Assembly (NCBI RefSeq): GCF_019443425.1
Contig: NZ_CP080382.1
Location: 2,108,001-2,172,000, forward strand
Direction of reading: 5' to 3'
Length of the DNA stretch: 64,000 nt
Source of the DNA: Arthrobacter sp. PAMC25284
GTDB taxonomy: Bacteria > Actinomycetota > Actinomycetes > Actinomycetales > Micrococcaceae
A program made the translations under genes and the position numbers. Below, in pieces: positions 59,606 to 64,000 of the stretch (the stretch's first letter is position 1; each line of letters opens with the position of its first letter). Under the pieces are notes generated by a model. That model was not told the origin of the DNA, did not search any database, and was given only the letters and a program-made list of their open reading frames with translations.

Positions 59606-59860
59606 TCAACCCGTCGCCTGCAGGGTCGCTTCGATGAGGTCAGGCGAGAGCACATGCTGGGTGACCATCTGGCTGGCGCCGAGGATCGCCGCCTGATCGC
59701 CTACCATCGACAGGCTGATCCGCAGATGGGTTCTGGCCAGCGGCAGCGAGCGCCGGTAGACCACTTCACGCACCCCGGCCATGAGGTGGTCGCCGGCCTG
59801 GCCGAGGCTGCCGCCAGGCACGATCACGGACGGGGTGAGGAAGTCCACCACCCCTATGTA
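59606..59860 (-). pseudogene. ROK-family regulator, C-terminal remnant
   Basis: Only the end of a ROK sugar-kinase/repressor domain remains: YIGVVDFLTPSVIVPGGSLG, AGDHLMAGVREVVYRRSLPL and SMVGDQAAILGASQMVTQHV. The ATP-binding, glucose-binding and HTH parts are missing, because at about 59860 the sequence changes to that of another gene remnant. It is therefore a truncated pseudogene. Confidence 0.7.
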
Positions 59861-59906
59861 GCGGCGTGGTCGCCGCAGGGGCACGTGATCGGCTGGGAAC
59901 TCACCT

Positions 59907-60332
59907 TTGGTCGACCCCGACGCCGCATTTTTGGAGCTCCACGCCCAGCACGCCAGATTCCTCAGCCCGGAGCATGTGGCCGAACGGCTGGCCATCGCCG
60001 AGCGTGCCACCCAGCTTGGCCGGCTGACGGGCGAGGATGAGGTCCTGGCCTCGGCCTTGCTGTGGCGGATCGATGCCCTCTTTCAGCTGGGGCGCATCGT
60101 CGAACTTTCGGCCGAGCCCCCTGTCCTCGCCAGCATCGTCCAGCGGATGCGGGATGAATCGCGGCATGCCCGCTACGCCTTCATCCGGGCGACGCTGCTC
60201 CATCCGGAAGGGTCCTCCGACGCCACCCGGGAGCGAGCGGACCGGGCGCCCGAGATCGGGACCAGGGCCGGGGACTCCTGCAGCCTGACGCAATGGCGCT
60301 TAACGAAGCGAAGGCGGCGCCTTCCGGATTAG
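59907..60332 (+). pseudogene. LuxR-type (STAND ATPase) regulator, internal remnant
   Basis: The frame reads FLELHAQHARFLSPEHVAER, LAIAERATQLGRLTGEDEVL and ALLWRIDALFQLGRIVELSA, repetitive helical segments like those of large ATPase/LuxR-type regulators. There is no NTPase or LuxR HTH part and the end (EIGTRAGDSCSLTQW) is out of context. Immediately upstream lies the truncated ROK gene. This is probably a fragment brought together by deletion. Confidence 0.5.
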
Positions 60333-60341
60333 GGTTCTGAC

Positions 60342-60884
60342 ATGACGCACGTAATCCGAACGGCAACCGCGGACGACGCCGGCAGGCTTGCCGCGCTGGC
60401 AGCAGTGACCTTTCCGCTGGCCTGTCCGCCAGGCTCGTCCCCGGCGGACATCTCCGCACACCTCGCCAGCACTCTCAGCGAGGCCCGCTTCCGCAGCTAC
60501 TTTGCCGACCCTGACACCACTGTCCTGGTGATCGATGCAGGCGGCGAGCTGCGGGGTTACAGCCTGCTGGTGGCCCAGGCCCCCCAGGACCAGGACGTGG
60601 CTGCGGTCCTGACGGAACTTCCGTGTCAGGAACTCAGCAAGTGCTACGTCCATCCCGACCACCACGGCCTGGGCGCTGCCACCGAACTCATGCACGCGAG
60701 CATCGACGCGGCCTCGGCGGCCGGGGCCCGCGGGCTCTGGCTGGGCGTGAACAACCAGAATGCCCGGGCCATCCGGTTCTACGAGAAGTCAGGCTTCCGC
60801 CAGGTCGGCACCAAGTCCTTCATTCTCGGGAATACGGTGGAGCACGACTTTGTCATGGAACGCCCGCTCGGACGGATCCCGTAA
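60342..60884 (+). CDS. GNAT family N-acetyltransferase
   Basis: ATG 60342; 180 residues. The GNAT fold is clear: HVIRTATADDAGRLAALAAV at the start, LSKCYVHPDHHGLGAATELM (motif A, with the acetyl-CoA loop H-x-G-x-G-A) and ARAIRFYEKSGFRQVGTKSF (motif B). The target is unknown; the pattern is closest to amino-acid or ribosomal-protein type acetyltransferases. It is upstream of the DsbA-like gene by 55 bp in the same direction. Confidence 0.88.
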   Translation: MTHVIRTATADDAGRLAALAAVTFPLACPPGSSPADISAHLASTLSEARFRSYFADPDTTVLVIDAGGELRGYSLLVAQAPQDQDVAAVLTELPCQELSKCYVHPDHHGLGAATELMHASIDAASAAGARGLWLGVNNQNARAIRFYEKSGFRQVGTKSFILGNTVEHDFVMERPLGRIP

Positions 60885-60939
60885 CCAAGCCGACAGTCCG
60901 CCAGGGAATGGAGCCGGCCGCGTCGGGGTTGTGACGAGC

Positions 60940-61641
60940 ATGAAGATTGAGATCTGGTCCGACGTCGCCTGCCCCTGGTGCTACATCGGCAAACGCCGCT
61001 TCGAGACCGCGCTGGCGGCCTTCCCGCACCGCGAGACTGTGGAGGTGCAGTGGCGCAGCTACCAGCTGGACCCGTCGCTGCCCGACCACTACGACGGCAC
61101 CGAACTGGACTACCTGAGCACCCGCAAGGGCATGGCCCCGGCCCAGGTGACCGGAATGTTCGCGCACGTGGCGGATCAGGCCAGGGGCGAGGGCCTCAAC
61201 TTCCGTTTCGACGACGTCGTGGTCGCCAACAGCTTCACCGCCCACCGGCTGATCCACCTCGCCGCCGCGCACGGGCAGCAGGACGCCGCAAAGGAACGCC
61301 TGCTCAGCGACCACTTCGAGCATGGCAAGGATATCGGGAGCCGGGACTACCTAACCTCGCTGGGGCTGGACCTCGGAATCGGCGCAACCGAGCTGGAGGA
61401 TCTGTTCACCACCGACAGATACGCCGACGACGTCCGGCTGGACTTCGAGGAAGGCCGCGCGCTGGGCATCACCGGCGTCCCGTTCTTTGTGATCGACCGG
61501 AAATTCGGGCTCTCAGGCGCCCAGCCCGCCGAGACCTTCGCAACCGCCCTCGAGCAGGCGTGGCGGGACAGCCGCCCGCCGGAAATGGTCAGCCCCGTCG
61601 GTGGCGGGGACGCCTGCGGCCCGGAGGGCTGCGCCACATAG
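60940..61641 (+). CDS. DsbA family oxidoreductase, FrnE-like
   Basis: ATG 60940; a GTG at 60931 could add three residues. 233 residues without a signal peptide, so cytoplasmic. It starts MKIEIWSDVACPWCYIGKRR, with the active-site CPWC at 11-14, and has the helical insert and the cis-Pro loop GITGVPFFVIDRKFGLSGAQ of the FrnE/2-hydroxychromene-2-carboxylate isomerase group. The C-terminal Cys pair GDACGPEGCAT may be redox-active as in FrnE. The likely role is a thiol-disulfide or polyketide-related isomerase; not proven. Confidence 0.9.
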   Translation: MKIEIWSDVACPWCYIGKRRFETALAAFPHRETVEVQWRSYQLDPSLPDHYDGTELDYLSTRKGMAPAQVTGMFAHVADQARGEGLNFRFDDVVVANSFTAHRLIHLAAAHGQQDAAKERLLSDHFEHGKDIGSRDYLTSLGLDLGIGATELEDLFTTDRYADDVRLDFEEGRALGITGVPFFVIDRKFGLSGAQPAETFATALEQAWRDSRPPEMVSPVGGGDACGPEGCAT

Positions 61642-61708
61642 GACAGCAGTCCGGCGCCCTTCAGGCCGTGATAGCCAGTTTGCTGACAGATCACGGTAAA
61701 GTGTCTGC

Positions 61709-62356
61709 ATGCCTAGGATTTCGGCCGAGAGTAACGCCGCGCAACGTGCCGAAACCCAGCGCCGTATCCTGACCGCTTTCGGGGAGCTGCTGTTCACGCA
61801 CGGGCTCCCCGGCCTCACCATGACGGATGTGGCACGCCACGCCAGAATCGGGCGTACCGCCGTATACAACTACTATGCGGACATCGAAGAGCTGTTGATC
61901 GCCTACGCCCTGGATGAGACCGAGCGTTTCCTCGTGGACCTGCGCGAATCACTGGAGTCACTGGATAATCCGGTGGAACAGCTGGCGCTGTACGTCCGCA
62001 CCCAAGTGGAGGACCTGAGCCGCCGGCATCTGCCGCCCGGGCCCGCCATGGGGTCGGTCCTCTCGCCGGCATCCTTCGCTAAGCTCGCCGACCACGTGGG
62101 CGAACTCAGCGCGCTCCTGCGGGGGATTCTCCGGGACGGCATGGCCCAGGGCTACCTGCCCGAGGCAGATATTGTCCAGCTGGCGCAGCTCATCCACGGC
62201 ACACTGTCCTCCAGCGCAGCGCGCGGCGGCGGCGGCGAGGGCACGGAGTCCGACGCCGAAGCCCGTTTAGGGCGCACGGTGCGGTTCATCCAGTTGGGGG
62301 CGGGCGCCAGGTTCGATGCCGAGGGCAGGCCCGTCCGAGCCCATCCGGCGACCTGA
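61709..62356 (+). CDS. TetR/AcrR family regulator
   Basis: ATG 61709; 215 residues. The TetR HTH is at about 18-60: ILTAFGELLFTHGLPGLTMT, then DVARHARIGRTAVYNYYADI. The C-terminal ligand domain is helical and ends in a low-complexity segment (AARGGGGEGTESDAE). Upstream bases GACAGATCACGGTAAAGTGTC have GACA and TGTC ends and could be its own operator. The target genes are not obvious: the FrnE gene ends 67 bp upstream. Confidence 0.88.
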   Translation: MPRISAESNAAQRAETQRRILTAFGELLFTHGLPGLTMTDVARHARIGRTAVYNYYADIEELLIAYALDETERFLVDLRESLESLDNPVEQLALYVRTQVEDLSRRHLPPGPAMGSVLSPASFAKLADHVGELSALLRGILRDGMAQGYLPEADIVQLAQLIHGTLSSSAARGGGGEGTESDAEARLGRTVRFIQLGAGARFDAEGRPVRAHPAT

Positions 62357-62372
62357 TGCGCAAGCCGCGTGA

Positions 62373-63050
62373 TCACTTCGCCGGGGAAGCCGCAGCAGGA
62401 GTAACGGGCCAGCTGAATTCGTCCACGAGGCGCCGGTCCTCGCGCGGGCAGCTGAGCCGGCCGGGCGCCTGGTCCACCTGCTCCGGCTTCGCCAGCTCCT
62501 TGAAATCGTCGGTGAGGATGACGTCGACGGTGGCGTCCGCCCGGCCGTCCTGGAAGTAGTCGGAGCCCGGCACCTGGCGCTGGACGCTTAACGCCGCAGA
62601 CTGGCCCGCGGCACCGGAGACGACCAGCGCTACGCCGCGGAAGCCGGTCGATTTGTTGGCGATGGCGCCGACCACAAACTTGCGGGCGGCAAATTCGTCG
62701 GCCACGCCCCGTGCCAGGCCCGGACGGCTCGTGGAATTGTAGACGTTGACGGTAACGCTTTCCGGCGGGAGGTACTCATGCGTTTCCGCCGGGCAGAGCG
62801 AGGACGCCTCTTTACTCCGCTCCGGCGTCGGGACCGTCAGCTGGCCGTTGATAATGGCCAAGGCCACGACGATCCCGGCAATAACCAAACCTGCGAGCGC
62901 CACAAGGACGGCTCCGTGCAGGATCCTGCGGCGAAACCGGACAGGGTTTTCCAGGGCGTCATCCTGCTCCACGAAGGTGGCCCGCAGGTCCGCGCCGGTC
63001 ACGACGCGGTGCCCGTTCAATGCGGGAGGCTCGCCCGGGCCTCTAGCCAT
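62373..63050 (-). CDS. LytR C-terminal domain membrane protein
   Basis: 225 residues from ATG 63050, overlapping the previous gene's end. One membrane helix (about 46-67, ILHGAVLVALAGLVIAGIVV) is followed by an extracytoplasmic LytR_C domain (about 95-185) with VTVNVYNSTSRPGLARGVAD and FVVGAIANKSTGFRGVALVV. LytR_C domains occur in LCP enzymes and alone; a stand-alone form may act in cell-wall polymer assembly. It is coupled to the preceding 99-residue gene. Confidence 0.85.
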   Translation of the reverse strand: MARGPGEPPALNGHRVVTGADLRATFVEQDDALENPVRFRRRILHGAVLVALAGLVIAGIVVALAIINGQLTVPTPERSKEASSLCPAETHEYLPPESVTVNVYNSTSRPGLARGVADEFAARKFVVGAIANKSTGFRGVALVVSGAAGQSAALSVQRQVPGSDYFQDGRADATVDVILTDDFKELAKPEQVDQAPGRLSCPREDRRLVDEFSWPVTPAAASPAK

Positions 63051-63342
63051 CAATCACCAGGACCCGCGCGTGAATGGCGGTGCGCTGATGCAGCGCAGAA
63101 CGGACGGCACGGTGCAGGCCGTCCTCGAGGTACAGGACACCGCGGTACTCCACCACGTGCGGAAACAGGTCCCCGAAGAATGTTGAGTCCTCCGCCAGAA
63201 GGGCCTCAAGATCCAGGGTCCGCTTGGTGGTCACCAGTTCATCCAGTCGGACCGGGCGGGGCGGCAGGGCGGCCCATTCCCGGGGGGTACTGTAACCATG
63301 GTCGGGGTAGGGGCGTCCCTCGCCCACAGCTTTAAATATCAC
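63043..63342 (-). CDS. Small protein with DGLHR motif, unknown
   Basis: ATG 63342; 99 residues. The sequence begins MIFKAVGEGRPYPDHGYSTP and later has FFGDLFPHVVEYRGVLYLED with GLHRAVRSALHQR. The D-G-x-H-R motif resembles that of ParB/sulfiredoxin-like domains, which bind nucleotides or DNA, but the rest of the domain is not clear. It overlaps the LytR_C gene by 8 bp, so the two are co-expressed. Confidence 0.6.
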   Translation of the reverse strand: MIFKAVGEGRPYPDHGYSTPREWAALPPRPVRLDELVTTKRTLDLEALLAEDSTFFGDLFPHVVEYRGVLYLEDGLHRAVRSALHQRTAIHARVLVIDG

Positions 63343-63522
63343 CCTGACAGCCTAGGGAACTTAGGCCGGCAAAGGAATCCATGCCCCCGCCCGGCGTGAG
63401 GTTGTGGCCAAACAGTAACCTCTTGTCAGACAGAAAATACGCACCTGTCACACTCACGGCGGGCCGCGGCTTTTGTCCGTCAAATACCGGCCCGGGAATC
63501 GGCGGGCTGACAGAATGGGGAC

Positions 63523-64000
63523 ATGACTTCACCTGAGACGTCCGCCGCCCGGCCGATGAAGACTCCCCCATTGGCCCTGTTGCTTGACGTCGACGGCCCG
63601 GTGGCAAGTCCGGTCACGCGCGATGTCCAGCCCGCCATCATCGCCGATCTGCTGGCCCTCGCCGTCGCGGGAATCCCGGTGATCTTCAACACCGGCCGTT
63701 CGGACACCTTCATCCGCGAGCAGGTCATGGAGCCCATGATTGCCGCCGGCATGCCGGCCGGAACGATCATCCACGCCATCTGCGAGAAAGGCGCCGTCTG
63801 GTTCAGCTACACCCCGGCCGGCCCCGGTCCGGTCCATGTCGACGAGGAGCTCGCCATCCCGGGCTCCTTCGGAGACGACGTCCGCCGCCTGGTGGCCGAG
63901 GACTATTCGGCCCACATGTTCTTCGACGAAACGAAACGGGCAATGGTCTCCGTGGAGCAGCACATCGCCATCGCCAGTTCCGATTACCTCGCCGAGCAGG
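63523..64000 (+). CDS. HAD-family hydrolase (3' partial)
   Basis: ATG 63523 opens a frame that runs off the right edge after 159 residues. LALLLDVDGPVASPVTRDVQ holds HAD motif I (D-V-D-G), and GIPVIFNTGRSD is motif II. The cap region begins around residue 90. The pattern is close to sugar-phosphate HAD phosphatases. It is divergent from the preceding small gene across 180 bp. The substrate is unknown. Confidence 0.75.
   Translation, partial: MTSPETSAARPMKTPPLALLLDVDGPVASPVTRDVQPAIIADLLALAVAGIPVIFNTGRSDTFIREQVMEPMIAAGMPAGTIIHAICEKGAVWFSYTPAGPGPVHVDEELAIPGSFGDDVRRLVAEDYSAHMFFDETKRAMVSVEQHIAIASSDYLAEQ

Overview
The window is a high-GC actinobacterial chromosome segment, most probably from the Arthrobacter/Pseudarthrobacter group (Micrococcaceae). 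Support comes from GTG/TTG starts with GGAGG-type ribosome sites, a RamB-type regulator beside aceA and aceB, a DtxR/IdeR iron box, an actinobacterial Lhr helicase, a GH76 mannanase, and a tRNA-Ser(GCT)-like 3' end used as an attachment site. The genus is inferred; no rRNA or complete tRNA is present.

Bases 1 to about 6143 are the right end of an integrated genomic island. It carries a partial MmeI-like DNA adenine methyltransferase coupled to an AbiJ-like HEPN protein (a probable restriction or abortive-infection module). It also carries small unknown genes, a lipoprotein, a DUF2510 protein and a coupled membrane/coiled-coil plus FlgT-C-like pair. It ends in a cluster of ten TGGTGAG/CTCACCA heptamers followed by a 24-bp tRNA 3' end (6144-6167) and the old tRNA terminator (6176-6220).

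From 6.2 kb onward the content is chromosomal. 6.2-12.9 kb: a frameshifted MOSC gene, a GH13 hydrolase, an AI-2E-type transporter, a YcnI copper-type protein and a DUF4232 lipoprotein. 12.9-23.4 kb: lhr overlapping a Nei/Fpg glycosylase, a divergent MocR/YczE pair, an RluA-type pseudouridine synthase and a DedA protein. 23.4-31.3 kb: ppc with a frameshift, redox enzymes, and an SDR plus acyl-CoA dehydrogenase operon. 31.4-39.9 kb: GH76, an iron ABC transporter operon behind CRP-like and DtxR-like sites, a frameshifted glycogen-debranching gene and a PAP2 phosphatase. 40-49.8 kb: VOC, DUF4916, DUF6707 and SRPBCC proteins, tgt, a DUF559 protein, an IS3-family element, a queuosine-precursor transporter and a dual-cysteine pyridoxal kinase. 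49.8-58.3 kb: a lipoprotein serpin, then an acetate/glyoxylate block (poxB, ramB, aceA, aceB). 58.3-64 kb: an MFS transporter, remnants of ROK and LuxR-type regulators, GNAT, a FrnE-like DsbA protein, TetR, a LytR_C protein and a partial HAD phosphatase.

Functional groupings: tgt and the transporter form a queuosine-salvage pair now separated by a DUF559 gene and the IS. RamB probably controls aceA/aceB. MocR probably controls yczE. The iron transporter is probably repressed by iron. Five reading frames (three in the core, two in the island) look broken or altered by one extra base in a G or C run. This suggests a shared technical cause, although true pseudogenes cannot be excluded.
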